Assembly (NCBI GenBank): GCA_015228975.1
Contig: JADGCN010000006.1
Location: forward strand, 1-61,167
DNA: 61,167 nucleotides
Direction: 5' to 3'
Source: Magnetococcales bacterium
Lineage (GTDB): Bacteria > Pseudomonadota > Magnetococcia > Magnetococcales > UBA8363
The position numbers were made by a program, and so were the translations under genes. The stretch's first letter is position 1. Each line of letters begins with the position of its first letter. Under the pieces are notes generated by a model, which worked only from the letters and a program-made list of their open reading frames with translations, did not search any database and was not told the DNA's origin. Below, in pieces: positions 25,795 to 36,087 of the stretch.

Positions 25795-28076
25795 ACCAGA
25801 TCGCGCCAGACCCGCAGATCCTCGAACTGATCAACAGTTTGTCCAAGAGCCGAAAAGATCTTCTCAATCTGATCATGAAGAGCCTCAATTCCGCGCCAAC
25901 ATTTGCCGATGTGTTGCCCGAACTTGAAAACAACATGCTGAAATTTTTAGATGCCCAACGGTTGACAGTCTATCAAAACGCACGGGATGGTCAGGAGATT
26001 ATCGCCAAATATAAAACCGGGCAGGAATTGTTTGAAATACGTCTGCCTCTGTCCGCCAATTCCATCGCCGGCTATGTTGCAGTCAGCGGAACTCCGATAC
26101 GCCTCGACAACGTCTATGATGCTGAATCGTTACGTACCATTCATAAAACTTTGACTTTCAACAGTCAGTTTGACAAACGTTCCGGTTTTCATTCCCGGTC
26201 CATGATGGTGGTTCCCATCAAAAATACCGCCCCATTGCTGGGGGTGTTGCAGGTGATCAACAAGGTCAATGGCGAAGCGTTTTCCGATGACGATATGAAA
26301 ATGGCGATCCATTTGGCTAGCCTCCTTGGGAAGAAATTTCACGAAGAGTTCGAGGCCACAGATAGTCCTTATGATCTTCTAATTAAACGGGGACTCATCA
26401 CAAAAGAGGAAATTGAGGAGTTTCAAAAACGCACAAAAAAAGAAAAAGTAACCATGAGTTCCCTGTTGGCGCAGGAAAAGAAAATTCCCCAGGAACAGAT
26501 CGCCGCCTCTCTGGCCAGCTATTACCAGGTGCCATTCATGCGTTACGATCCCAATATCACTTTGCCGAAACATTTATTAAAAAATTTGAACATGTCTTAC
26601 TTGCGGCGGCAATTGTGGGTACCGCTGGCGGGGGAATTGAATGAAGAATTATTGGTATTAATTGATGATCCCTCTGACTTTGCCCGGCAAATGGAGATTC
26701 AACGGGCCTTACCAGCCAAAAAATACATCTTTCGCGTCGGGTTTGCCGAAGACATTCTGCAATATTTGGGTGGTGGTGGCGTCTCCTCCTTTTTGCATGG
26801 ACTGGCGGGAAAATTGGAATCGGAAGATGTGGAGGAGGGGGACCGGTTGGAAGATGGGGTGGATGCCGGGGAAATAAACGAAAATGAAAGTACCGTCATC
26901 CAACTGGTCAACCGTTTGATCATCGACGCATCCCGCGCCGGAGCTTCCGATATTCACGTCGAACCCGGAAAGGGGAAATCGCCCTCGGCGGTGCGTCTGC
27001 GCATCGATGGCATTTGCCGGCAAGCCCTGGAAATCCCCTCGACCCACATCAAGGCGGTGTTGTCTCGTATCAAGATCATGGCCCGCCTGGATATTGCCGA
27101 ACGGCGCAAACCCCAGGACGGCAAAATCATGGTCAAAGTCAACAACAAACCCTTGGAGTTGCGGGTCGCCACCATCCCCACGGTCATGGGGGAAAGCGCT
27201 GTCATGCGCGTGTTGGCCTCGGGGAGCGGGGTGTCGTTTGACAATTTGAATCTTTCCGAAAGAAATTATCGTGAGTTAGACCGCTTGATGTTGACGCCCC
27301 AGGGAATATTATTGGTCGTTGGACCGACGGGATCGGGAAAAACGACCACGTTGCACTCGGTGATTGGCCGGATCAACACCCCGGAGCGCAAAATATGGAC
27401 GGCGGAAGATCCGGTGGAAATTACCCAACCGGGTTTGCAGCAGGTGCAGATTGATCACAAAATCGGTTTTAATTTTGCCGCAGCATTGCGGGCCTTCTTG
27501 CGGGCCGATCCCGATGTTATTTTGATTGGGGAAATGCGCGACCAGGAGACCGCCCATAGTGGTATCGAGGCCTCGTTGACGGGACACTTGGTTTTTTCGA
27601 CATTGCACACCAACTCAGCACCGGAGACGGTGATCCGTTTGTTGGATTTGGGGTTGGATCCTCTCAATTTTGCCGATGCCTTGTTGGGAATTTTGGCGCA
27701 ACGCCTGGTAAGAACCTTATGCCCAGCGTGCAAGCAGGGGTATAAGCCGCAGGAACCGGAGTGGGATCGCTTGCGACGGTTGTATGGTGAGCAATACTGG
27801 GATGAGTTGGGTCGCAAACGTGAGGAGACCACCCTGTTCCAGGCGAATGGTTGTGGGAAATGCAGCAAGACGGGCTTCAAAGGGCGTACGGGTATTCATG
27901 AATTGTTGGTTAATTCCAAACGGGTGACGGAAAGAATTGCCAACCGGGGGACGGCGGAGGAAATACGCAAGATAGGTATGGAGGAGGGGATGCGTACCTT
28001 GATTCAGGATGGGGTGATGAAAGTTTTGAAGGGGCAGATTGATCTTTCTCAACTGTTCCGGGTGGCTGTGGAATAA
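25791..28076 (+). CDS. GspE/PilB-type secretion ATPase with N-terminal GAF domain
   Basis: A 761-residue hexameric AAA+ ATPase of the type II secretion/type IV pilus assembly family with an added N-terminal GAF domain. The GAF part spans about 35-185 (FHSRSMMVVPIKN, LLGVLQVINKVNGEAFSDDD). A GspE N-domain follows (about 190-330), then the motor: Walker A GPTGSGKT at 511-518, Walker B DVILIGEMRDQETA, and a zinc module CPAC...CGKC near the C-terminus. Motor residues look intact, so it should hydrolyse ATP. No other pilus or secretion gene is nearby; it follows acpS with a four-base overlap. A cyclic-nucleotide or small-ligand input through GAF is inferred. Confidence 0.92.
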   Translation: MNQIAPDPQILELINSLSKSRKDLLNLIMKSLNSAPTFADVLPELENNMLKFLDAQRLTVYQNARDGQEIIAKYKTGQELFEIRLPLSANSIAGYVAVSGTPIRLDNVYDAESLRTIHKTLTFNSQFDKRSGFHSRSMMVVPIKNTAPLLGVLQVINKVNGEAFSDDDMKMAIHLASLLGKKFHEEFEATDSPYDLLIKRGLITKEEIEEFQKRTKKEKVTMSSLLAQEKKIPQEQIAASLASYYQVPFMRYDPNITLPKHLLKNLNMSYLRRQLWVPLAGELNEELLVLIDDPSDFARQMEIQRALPAKKYIFRVGFAEDILQYLGGGGVSSFLHGLAGKLESEDVEEGDRLEDGVDAGEINENESTVIQLVNRLIIDASRAGASDIHVEPGKGKSPSAVRLRIDGICRQALEIPSTHIKAVLSRIKIMARLDIAERRKPQDGKIMVKVNNKPLELRVATIPTVMGESAVMRVLASGSGVSFDNLNLSERNYRELDRLMLTPQGILLVVGPTGSGKTTTLHSVIGRINTPERKIWTAEDPVEITQPGLQQVQIDHKIGFNFAAALRAFLRADPDVILIGEMRDQETAHSGIEASLTGHLVFSTLHTNSAPETVIRLLDLGLDPLNFADALLGILAQRLVRTLCPACKQGYKPQEPEWDRLRRLYGEQYWDELGRKREETTLFQANGCGKCSKTGFKGRTGIHELLVNSKRVTERIANRGTAEEIRKIGMEEGMRTLIQDGVMKVLKGQIDLSQLFRVAVE

Positions 28077-28109
28077 GTAGCTCTACTTCGTCATATTGGA
28101 ACACGCTTT

Positions 28110-28193
28110 CTGGATTCCCGCTTTCGCGGGAATGACGAAGCAGAAAATCCGTTGAAAAAGTCATCTGTCATTCCCGCGATAGCGGGAATCCAG
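28110..28193. repeat. Second inverted pair of the 27-bp palindromic repeat
   Basis: Units at 28110-28136 and 28167-28193 are reverse complements of each other at 26 of 27 positions, 30 bases apart, and match the pair at 13440-13519. Each unit has a CCCGC...GCGGG hairpin flanked by CTGGATT and GAATGAC. The element lies just after the secretion ATPase stop and before hicA. Confidence 0.88.
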
Positions 28194-28252
28194 GGGACAC
28201 AAGTTCCGAACTCCAAATGTGACAAAGTAGAAGTAGGAAAATTATTGAGAAA

Positions 28253-28528
28253 ATGGTTCCAGATACGGTATCATCCAAGCATGACGACAGTGATAAAGTC
28301 ATCCGCAAGATGCAGAATAGTCCCAGGGATTGGCGGATTGAAGATATCCAGGCCATTGCCCATCGGTATGGCATGACCATCAGAAATCCTCGTGGCAGCC
28401 ACGTGATCGTGTCCCATCCGAACGTAACGGAGGTGTTGAGCATCCCGGCACACAAACCTGTGAAGCCGATCTATATCCGAAAACTACTAGAGATGATTGA
28501 TATTTTGGAGGACAGTAGCGATGATTGA
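28253..28528 (+). CDS. hicA: HicA-type mRNA interferase toxin
   Basis: A 91-residue protein whose C-terminal 60 residues form a HicA fold (double-stranded-RNA-binding-like). The catalytic His lies in RGSHVIVSHP, and IPAHKPVKPIYIRKLLEMI is the usual closing stretch. It would cleave mRNA in a ribosome-independent way when freed from HicB. The N-terminal extension (DKVIRKMQNSPRDWRIEDI) resembles that of the other HicA in this window (53119-52892). The start is ATG 28253; ATG 28310 would give a core-only protein. It overlaps hicB by eight bases, the normal toxin-first order of hicAB. Confidence 0.85.
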   Translation: MVPDTVSSKHDDSDKVIRKMQNSPRDWRIEDIQAIAHRYGMTIRNPRGSHVIVSHPNVTEVLSIPAHKPVKPIYIRKLLEMIDILEDSSDD

Positions 28529-28877
28529 GATTGATTATCCCTTCACTATCCGTCCCCTGAACGCGGACGAAGGGGGTGGTTATTTGATTGAGTTTCCCGA
28601 TCTGCCCGGTTGCATGTCCGATGGTGAAACTCTTGAAGAGGCCATCGCCAATGGCAAAGAGGCTATGCTCTCCTGGATAGAGGTAGCTCGGGAGCAGGGA
28701 CGGAATATTCCCGAACCCCACAGTGCGGGCAAGTTTAGTGGGCAGTGGCGCATGCGTGTTCCCAAGAGCCTTCATGCGGATTTGGCCCGTCGGGCTCAAT
28801 TGGAAGGCGTCAGACTGAACACACTGGCTGTTACACTGATTGCAGAAGGATTGGGGCGGTTGCACATGGCGGGTTGA
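28521..28877 (+). CDS. hicB: HicB-type antitoxin
   Basis: A 118-residue antitoxin, starting at MIEIDYPFTIRPL. The N-terminal HicB domain has the typical YLIEFPDLPGCMSDGETLEEAIANGKEAM. The C-terminal part FSGQWRMRVPKSLHADLARRAQLEGVRLNTLAV is a ribbon-helix-helix-like DNA-binding segment for autoregulation. Complete by comparison with the family, unlike the second HicB in this window. I chose ATG 28521 over an upstream in-frame codon because that one lies inside hicA. Confidence 0.88.
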   Translation: MIEIDYPFTIRPLNADEGGGYLIEFPDLPGCMSDGETLEEAIANGKEAMLSWIEVAREQGRNIPEPHSAGKFSGQWRMRVPKSLHADLARRAQLEGVRLNTLAVTLIAEGLGRLHMAG

Positions 28878-28890
28878 TCCATGGAAAGTA

Positions 28891-30255
28891 CTAAAGATTG
28901 TAGTCTTTCATCCGTTTCCACAATGTGGTACGCGACATGCCCAACTTTTTGGCGACGATTGTTTTGTTTCCACGCGCCTCCCGCAACGCCGAGACAATCT
29001 GTTCTTTTTCCAAAGCATCATCAGGCGCACGATAATAACGTACCGCATCTGTTGCAACAATTGCCATTGCATGGTGTCTCGGTTGGCCCCGCTCAGGGAG
29101 TGCCGTGGAATTCAGGATCCTTGGTTGAAAATGTTGCGGCAATAATAAATCTCCCGTTGTGTGTACCAGGGCATTTTCCAAAACATTGGCAAGTTCCCGG
29201 ACATTTCCCGGCCAGGGATAGGCATCCAATAATGTCATAGCTTCATCGGAAACACGAATATCACGCCGTCTATCACGTAAGGCCATTTTCCCCAGCATCG
29301 CATGGACCAGCAACGGAATATCCCCATGACGTTCCCGCAAGGGAGGCACGTGAATTGGCAAAACACTCAACCGATAATACAGATCTTCGCGGAACGTCCC
29401 CTCCCGAACCATGCCAGCCAAGTCCCGATGGGTGGCGGCGATCACTCGGACATCCACCTTTCTGAGCCGGTTTTCCCCCAGCCGTGCCACCTCTTTTTCC
29501 TGCAATACCCGCAATAATTTGACTTGGGACAATAACGAAATCTCACCGATCTCATCTAAAAAAATGCTGCCCCCGTGAGCCTCCTCAAAGCGTCCGATAC
29601 GATCGGTCTGCGCCCCGGTAAAGGCTCCCTTTTTGTAGCCGAACAATTCGGATTCCAGCAGTGTTTCGGGAAACGAGGCGCAATGCACCCGAACGTACGG
29701 ACCATTGATGCGAGAGGAGTTATCGTGCAGGGCTTTGGCGACCAACTCCTTGCCTGTCCCACTCTCCCCCAAAATCAGCGCCGTAGCTTGGCTGATGGCC
29801 GCTTGCAGAATGAATTGAAACAATTCTCGCATTGCCGGACTACGGCCAATCATGCCGCCAAAGCGTAGCCGTTCCCTGGTTTCCTCCTCCAGTAAAATTT
29901 CCCGGGTGCGGTCGCGCAGGATGATGGCATAACGGGCCGCTCTGTCTTGTTCGGGCAAGAGTACCGACCACATGCTGAGGATGATTCGCGTGCCATCCTT
30001 ACGGTTCAAGGCCAGATTGACCGTGCGGGTTTTTTGCGATGCCGTCGGAATCAGCGCACAATCGTGCCGTGCAATGCAGGCCTGGGCACATTGGAAGCCT
30101 TCAAACAGACTGGGACACAGTTCTCCGAGGACTGCCGCACTTTCTTTGTCAAACATGTGTGACGCGGCCCGATTGATGGCTATGATGCAGCGCCGTCTGT
30201 CCAGAAAAATCACCCCTTCTTCCAAACCGTCGAGAAAAGGACGCAAAAATTCCAT
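28891..30255 (-). CDS. Sigma-54-dependent activator with PAS sensor, next to nor genes
   Basis: A 454-residue enhancer-binding protein. An N-terminal PAS domain (about 1-120) carries a cysteine cluster C47, C56, C60, C66. The AAA+ domain (about 135-370) has Walker A GESGTGKE, the sigma-54 contact loop GAFTGA and Walker B GGSIFLDEIGE. A Fis-type helix-turn-helix closes the protein (GNKTIVAKKLGMSRTTLWKRM). It is transcribed away from norCBQD, and the shared intergenic region has a sigma-54 promoter in front of norC, so it is very likely the nor activator. Classical NorR senses NO with a GAF-domain iron; here a PAS with cysteines takes that place, so an Fe-S or thiol-based NO/redox sensor is inferred. 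Confidence 0.88.
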   Translation of the reverse strand: MEFLRPFLDGLEEGVIFLDRRRCIIAINRAASHMFDKESAAVLGELCPSLFEGFQCAQACIARHDCALIPTASQKTRTVNLALNRKDGTRIILSMWSVLLPEQDRAARYAIILRDRTREILLEEETRERLRFGGMIGRSPAMRELFQFILQAAISQATALILGESGTGKELVAKALHDNSSRINGPYVRVHCASFPETLLESELFGYKKGAFTGAQTDRIGRFEEAHGGSIFLDEIGEISLLSQVKLLRVLQEKEVARLGENRLRKVDVRVIAATHRDLAGMVREGTFREDLYYRLSVLPIHVPPLRERHGDIPLLVHAMLGKMALRDRRRDIRVSDEAMTLLDAYPWPGNVRELANVLENALVHTTGDLLLPQHFQPRILNSTALPERGQPRHHAMAIVATDAVRYYRAPDDALEKEQIVSALREARGNKTIVAKKLGMSRTTLWKRMKDYNL

Positions 30256-30277
30256 GTCACAACCTGTCCGGGTGATT

Positions 30278-30322
30278 GTTCACAAAGGATAAGTGAACAG
30301 TTAACTTAACAGTCAAGTTAAC
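30278..30322. promoter_or_regulatory. Candidate enhancer sites for the sigma-54 activator
   Basis: Two adjacent GT-N7-AC motifs, GTTAACTTAAC (30300-30310) and GTCAAGTTAAC (30312-30322), together make a near-perfect 23-bp palindrome centred at 30311. A second palindrome, GTTCAC-N9-GTGAAC, lies at 30278-30298. GT-N7-AC is the core recognised by NorR-type activators. They lie about 60-100 bases upstream of the sigma-54 promoter, the usual distance for an enhancer. Confidence 0.6.
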
Positions 30323-30351
30323 ACGAAGACTTGTCCACATACCATCTTTTT

Positions 30352-30365
30352 TTTATCGATATCAA
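30352..30365. promoter_or_regulatory. FNR/DNR-like box upstream of norC
   Basis: TTTAT-CGAT-ATCAA matches the FNR/CRP-type consensus TTGAT-N4-ATCAA in nine of ten positions. It lies between the presumed enhancer sites and the sigma-54 promoter of norC, so an oxygen- or NO-responsive Crp/Fnr regulator may add a second layer of control. Confidence 0.5.
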
Positions 30366-30378
30366 TAAAATAAGTGTA

Positions 30379-30394
30379 TGGCGTCACCTTTGCT
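30379..30394 (+). promoter_or_regulatory. Sigma-54 promoter of the nor operon
   Basis: TGGCGTCACCTTTGCT has the invariant GG and GC at the required spacing and matches TGGC...TTGCT of the -24/-12 consensus. Transcription would start near 30405, about 85 bases before norC. A sigma-54 activator is encoded divergently. Confidence 0.7.
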
Positions 30395-30490
30395 CTAGAT
30401 CCCGGGTAGTGGATAGGGATGGAAGGGTGTTCCAGGGACGGATTTCCATTCCGATGCCGTTTTATCAGAGGCATAAGGAGGCAAGGAAAC

Positions 30491-32327
<1,837 letters not shown>

Positions 32328-32402
32328 TGGCGTCAGGGGGGGGCAAGCCCTGTTCTTCGGTTGGCTCCCCCCTGGTTTCTTTTGGCTCGGACGGATAGTG
32401 CC

Positions 32403-33212
32403 ATGGATAGAAAATCTTCCAGTGTCATCCATCAGGATGCCCCCTATTATCAACCGTTTGGCAATGAAATTGCCCTGTTTGAATATGCCTACCACAAGCA
32501 ACTGCCTCTCCTCATCAAAGGGCCAACGGGCTGTGGAAAAACCCGATTTGTGGCACACATGGCCCATCGGCTGCGGCGTCCCCTTTTTACCGTGGCGTGC
32601 CATGACGACCTGACCTCAGCCGACTTGGTGGGACGGCATCTTATTGGCGATGGGGCCACCTATTGGCATGACGGTCCTCTGACCCAGGCGGTACGCCAGG
32701 GAGGTATCTGTTATCTGGATGAGGTGGTGGAGGCCCGCAAGGATACTACCGTCACGTTGCATCCCCTGGCCGATCATCGACGCATTTTACCCATCGAACG
32801 TACCGGAGAGGAGTTGCGCGCCCCCCCCGAATTCATGTTGGTGGTGTCCTACAATCCCGGTTACCAAAATGTGATGAAAGGGCTTAAGCCGAGTACCAGA
32901 CAACGTTTTATCGCTGTCAATTTTACCCTGCCGACACCGGAGCTGGAGCTGAAAATCATCCTTGCGGAAAGTGGTGTCGCACCCGTCATGGCGGGGCGTC
33001 TGGTCAATCTGGGCAACGCATTGCGGGCGTTGAAAAACCACGATTTGGAAGAGGCTGTCAGCACGCGCCTGCTGGTTTATGCCGCCCGACTGATCCAGGG
33101 TGGTTTTGCACCCATCGAAGCCTGCCGTGCCGCCCTGGCCGAACCTTTGAGCGATGATCCCGAAACCGTGGACGCCTTGGTGGAGGTTATCCGTGCCACT
33201 TTTGGTCAATGA
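32403..33212 (+). CDS. norQ: NorQ, MoxR-type AAA+ maturation ATPase
   Basis: A 269-residue AAA+ ATPase of the CbbQ/NorQ group that works with NorD to activate cNor, probably by inserting the non-haem iron. Walker A is GPTGCGKTRFVAH, Walker B GGICYLDEVVEARKD; the CHDDLTSADLVGR and SYNPGYQNVMKGLKPSTRQRF stretches are NorQ-specific. I chose ATG 32403 because residues before it (from 32361) do not match the family. Its 3' end overlaps the next gene by 20 bases. Confidence 0.94.
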   Translation: MDRKSSSVIHQDAPYYQPFGNEIALFEYAYHKQLPLLIKGPTGCGKTRFVAHMAHRLRRPLFTVACHDDLTSADLVGRHLIGDGATYWHDGPLTQAVRQGGICYLDEVVEARKDTTVTLHPLADHRRILPIERTGEELRAPPEFMLVVSYNPGYQNVMKGLKPSTRQRFIAVNFTLPTPELELKIILAESGVAPVMAGRLVNLGNALRALKNHDLEEAVSTRLLVYAARLIQGGFAPIEACRAALAEPLSDDPETVDALVEVIRATFGQ

Positions 33213-34251
33213 TGATCATTGGGGGGATGCTCGTTTGCAATGGGGACGCTTGCTGACCCGGAGTGTTTTTTTCCTGCTGTTTTTGCTGGCGCCGGCGTTG
33301 GATATTTTTCGACTGGATTTGACCGCCGGAGGGTTTATCCTTTTTGGCCAGCAACTCTCCCTGGGTCTTTCCGGTCTTCCCCGGGATCCTCTGGCCCTCG
33401 GTTGGTCCATTTTGACCCATGCCATCCTGCCGGTGCTGGGTGTGATCGGCGTTGTCGTCGTGATCGTATGGCGCTTCGGACGCCTCTATTGTGGCTGGTT
33501 CTGCCCCCATTTTTCGGTGGTGGAGTGGATCAATGGGCACATGGTCCGGGCACGCGGCCAACCAACGCTTTGGGAACCCGCTTCCGCCTCGGGTGGTCTG
33601 TGGTCCTGGATTGTGGTGGTGGCCTCGTCGCTGATCATGGCTTTTGTCTGGTCGGTATCCCTTCTCACCTATCTCCTGCCGCCAGAAGAAATTTTTTATA
33701 ATCTTTCCACATTCAGCCCAACGTCGAACCAGGCACGTTTCATCGGCGTTGGCACACTCTTGTTATTTATTGATTTTTTTTTGGCCCGCCATCTTTTTTG
33801 TCGTTTCGGATGCGCCGTGGGCCTGTTTCAAAGCCTGATCTGGATGGCCAATCGGGCCGCCTTGACCCCCTTTTTTTCCCGGGAACGGGCTGGTATTTGC
33901 CAGGGCTGTCCCCAATCCTGCGACACGGTCTGCCCCATGCGCCTGAAGCCACGTCGCGGAAAAAATGCCATTGCCACCTGTACCCAGTGTGGACTATGCC
34001 TGCAAGCCTGCCAGCGGGAACGGGGGCATTATCCCGAGGGGCCTCCCCTGCGCTGGCGGCAAGGTGATCCAATCGCCAGACAATCGGGGGGATATACCAC
34101 ACTTCCCGAATCTATCGCCGGAAAGCATACGATCAAGAGGACACCATGGAAGAATATTTCGGAAAACTCTGGCACCGACTCATCTCCCAAGCCTCCTCCC
34201 ATCGCTATCCAACCGCCAGGGTCACTTTGGAAGAGGTGGCCACGACCGTAG
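33193..34251 (+). CDS. Membrane 4Fe-4S polyferredoxin (NapH/CcoG/NosR-like)
   Basis: An inner-membrane iron-sulphur protein of about 352 residues with about four membrane helices. The membrane part carries GRLYCGWFCPHF and CRFGCAVGLFQ, and two cytoplasmic 4Fe-4S clusters follow: CQGCPQSCDTVCP and CTQCGLCLQAC. Relatives (NapH, CcoG, NosR C-terminus) move electrons across or along the membrane or help assemble copper/haem enzymes. GTG 33193 with GGAGG six bases upstream is the best start, inside the end of norQ. The tail after the second cluster is low-complexity and overlaps norD by 106 bases, which is unusual. Its place inside the nor operon suggests electron supply or maturation of cNor (inference). 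Confidence 0.85.
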   Translation: MPLLVNDDHWGDARLQWGRLLTRSVFFLLFLLAPALDIFRLDLTAGGFILFGQQLSLGLSGLPRDPLALGWSILTHAILPVLGVIGVVVVIVWRFGRLYCGWFCPHFSVVEWINGHMVRARGQPTLWEPASASGGLWSWIVVVASSLIMAFVWSVSLLTYLLPPEEIFYNLSTFSPTSNQARFIGVGTLLLFIDFFLARHLFCRFGCAVGLFQSLIWMANRAALTPFFSRERAGICQGCPQSCDTVCPMRLKPRRGKNAIATCTQCGLCLQACQRERGHYPEGPPLRWRQGDPIARQSGGYTTLPESIAGKHTIKRTPWKNISENSGTDSSPKPPPIAIQPPGSLWKRWPRP

Positions 34252-35987
34252 GTATTCTGTTCCGCGCCATGGGCGGGGGTGTTGGATTGCGTGTGGAGGC
34301 GGTTCCCGATTGCCGTCATGATGCGCCTCGGGATTGGTGGCAACGCCTGGCGGGCAACGGGAGCAAAACCCCCTGGGCTTGGTGCGATGAACAATCGCTA
34401 CGGCTACCCGCAGTTTTGGACGTTTTTCCGCAAACGTCCTTGAACCGTGATTTGTATCTGTGGTTGGCCGCCCTGGCCGCCCAGAATACGGGAAACTCCC
34501 GAGCAGCAGAGTGGTTCCAACGCAATCAAAACGCTACTTGGCGCTTGTTGGAGGCTTTTCCCGGTTTGCGACCCTGTTATGTGCGCCTGGTGGCGGCGCA
34601 CCTGGTGCAACGACCCGACCCGGCGACACTTCCCCCGGAGCGGGCGCAACGGGAGCGGGCCATACGGGCCGCTTTGCATCGTCCGGAAGAGGCGCACCCC
34701 TGGCCACCCGGAAAGGTGTCACCCTGGCCAGTACCCTTGTGGCTGCATCCTGCCCCACCCATGTCAACAGGGCCATCCCAACAACCCATGGCGGATTCCC
34801 CGGAAGCGATCGGGGATTCGTCTCCCTCGATGCCTACGGAGAAAAAAAAACGGTCGGCGCACTACGTCGAACCACCCCGGAAAAAGGATGGTTTGCTGCT
34901 GCATCGCTTTGAATCCCTCTTCAGTTGGACCGATTTTATCCCGGTGGACCGCTCCAGCGACGAAGAAGAGGATTTGGAAGAGGCGGCACGAAATGCCGAT
35001 GATTTGGATCGTTTGAGTCTGGTTCGGGATCAGGCACCCATTGCCAAACGGATACGTTTTGATCTGGATCTGCCGTCCGAAATGCAGGATGACCTGCCCC
35101 TGGGGCCGGGAATCCTCCTTCCCGAATGGGATTATCGCAAGGAAAAATGGCTTCCTGACTATTGTAACCTGATCCCAATGGTTGCGCGTCATGCGGGACA
35201 GTGCGAATTACCGGAATCCTTGCGCCGGTCCGCGCAACAGTTGCGGGGACAGTTTGGCTCGTTAAAATTTTCCAGCCATTGGCTGAAGCGGCAGCGGGGA
35301 GGTTCCGAGATCGATCTGGATGCCTATCTGGATCACCAAAGTGCTTGCCGTGCCGGGCGGGTGCCTGTCGAGGATCGTCTTTACCGGGATTTGCGACTGA
35401 ATGATCGGGATCTGGCGTGTCTGTTGTTGGCCGATCTTTCCCTTTCCACCGATACCTGGATCAGCGATCATCTGCGCACGATTGATGTGATACGTGACGC
35501 GCTTTTCCTGTTTTCCGAAGCCCTGTCGGCTTCTCGCGACCGGTTTGCCCTCTATGGCTTTTCTTCGCGGCGCCGGGAGCATATTCGTTTTCACGAAATC
35601 AAATCGTTCCATGATCCCTACGATGCCCGCATCCGGGGGCGTATACAGGCGATTCGCCCCGGGTTTTATACCCGCATGGGGGCTGCCATTCGTTATGCGG
35701 GTACTTTGTTGTCACGGCAGCCGGCCAGTAAACGGTTGCTTTTGCTGCTGACCGATGGCAAACCAAACGATATTGACCACTATGAGGGGCGCTACGGCAT
35801 CGAAGATACCCGCATGGCGCTATTGGAATTGAAACAATGGGGCATTCAACCTTTTTGCGTGACCATTGATCGCGAGGCGGGGGCCTACTCGACACATGTG
35901 TTTGGACCCGGTGGGTTCGCCCTGATCAAACAAGCCTCGGCGCTCCCGCGTCAATTGCCGCTGCTGTATCATCGGCTGACCAGTTAG
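34146..35987 (+). CDS. norD: NorD, VWA-domain cNor activation protein
   Basis: A 613-residue cytoplasmic protein with a C-terminal von Willebrand factor A domain (about 415-610). The MIDAS metal site is intact: DLSLS, the distal Thr in the GFYTRMGAAIRYA region, and LTDGKPND. The N-terminal part is helical and varied, as usual for NorD, with an acidic stretch (SSDEEEDLEEAARNADD). It pairs with the NorQ ATPase. ATG 34146 is the only start giving a full N-terminus and lies inside the polyferredoxin frame. A terminator follows at 36050. Confidence 0.93.
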   Translation: MEEYFGKLWHRLISQASSHRYPTARVTLEEVATTVGILFRAMGGGVGLRVEAVPDCRHDAPRDWWQRLAGNGSKTPWAWCDEQSLRLPAVLDVFPQTSLNRDLYLWLAALAAQNTGNSRAAEWFQRNQNATWRLLEAFPGLRPCYVRLVAAHLVQRPDPATLPPERAQRERAIRAALHRPEEAHPWPPGKVSPWPVPLWLHPAPPMSTGPSQQPMADSPEAIGDSSPSMPTEKKKRSAHYVEPPRKKDGLLLHRFESLFSWTDFIPVDRSSDEEEDLEEAARNADDLDRLSLVRDQAPIAKRIRFDLDLPSEMQDDLPLGPGILLPEWDYRKEKWLPDYCNLIPMVARHAGQCELPESLRRSAQQLRGQFGSLKFSSHWLKRQRGGSEIDLDAYLDHQSACRAGRVPVEDRLYRDLRLNDRDLACLLLADLSLSTDTWISDHLRTIDVIRDALFLFSEALSASRDRFALYGFSSRRREHIRFHEIKSFHDPYDARIRGRIQAIRPGFYTRMGAAIRYAGTLLSRQPASKRLLLLLTDGKPNDIDHYEGRYGIEDTRMALLELKQWGIQPFCVTIDREAGAYSTHVFGPGGFALIKQASALPRQLPLLYHRLTS

Positions 35988-36049
35988 TTCTATATTGTCC
36001 CATTCGTGCTTCTTGGTTGACTGAAAAAATATTAAAAGAAAAAAGGGGA

Positions 36050-36086
36050 CTGGGGGATTGCCCCCAGGGTTTTGATTTTGCTTTTC
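36050..36086 (+). terminator. Terminator of the nor operon
   Basis: CTGGGGG (36050-36056) pairs with CCCCCAG (36061-36067) around a four-base loop and is followed by GGTTTTGATTTTGCTTTT. It lies 63 bases after norD. Confidence 0.75.
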
Positions 36087-36087
36087 T

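Noticed and set aside
28891-30255. Calling the activator NorR
   Set aside because: Its sensor region is PAS-like with a cysteine cluster rather than the GAF domain of NorR, and its helix-turn-helix differs; only context links it to NO.
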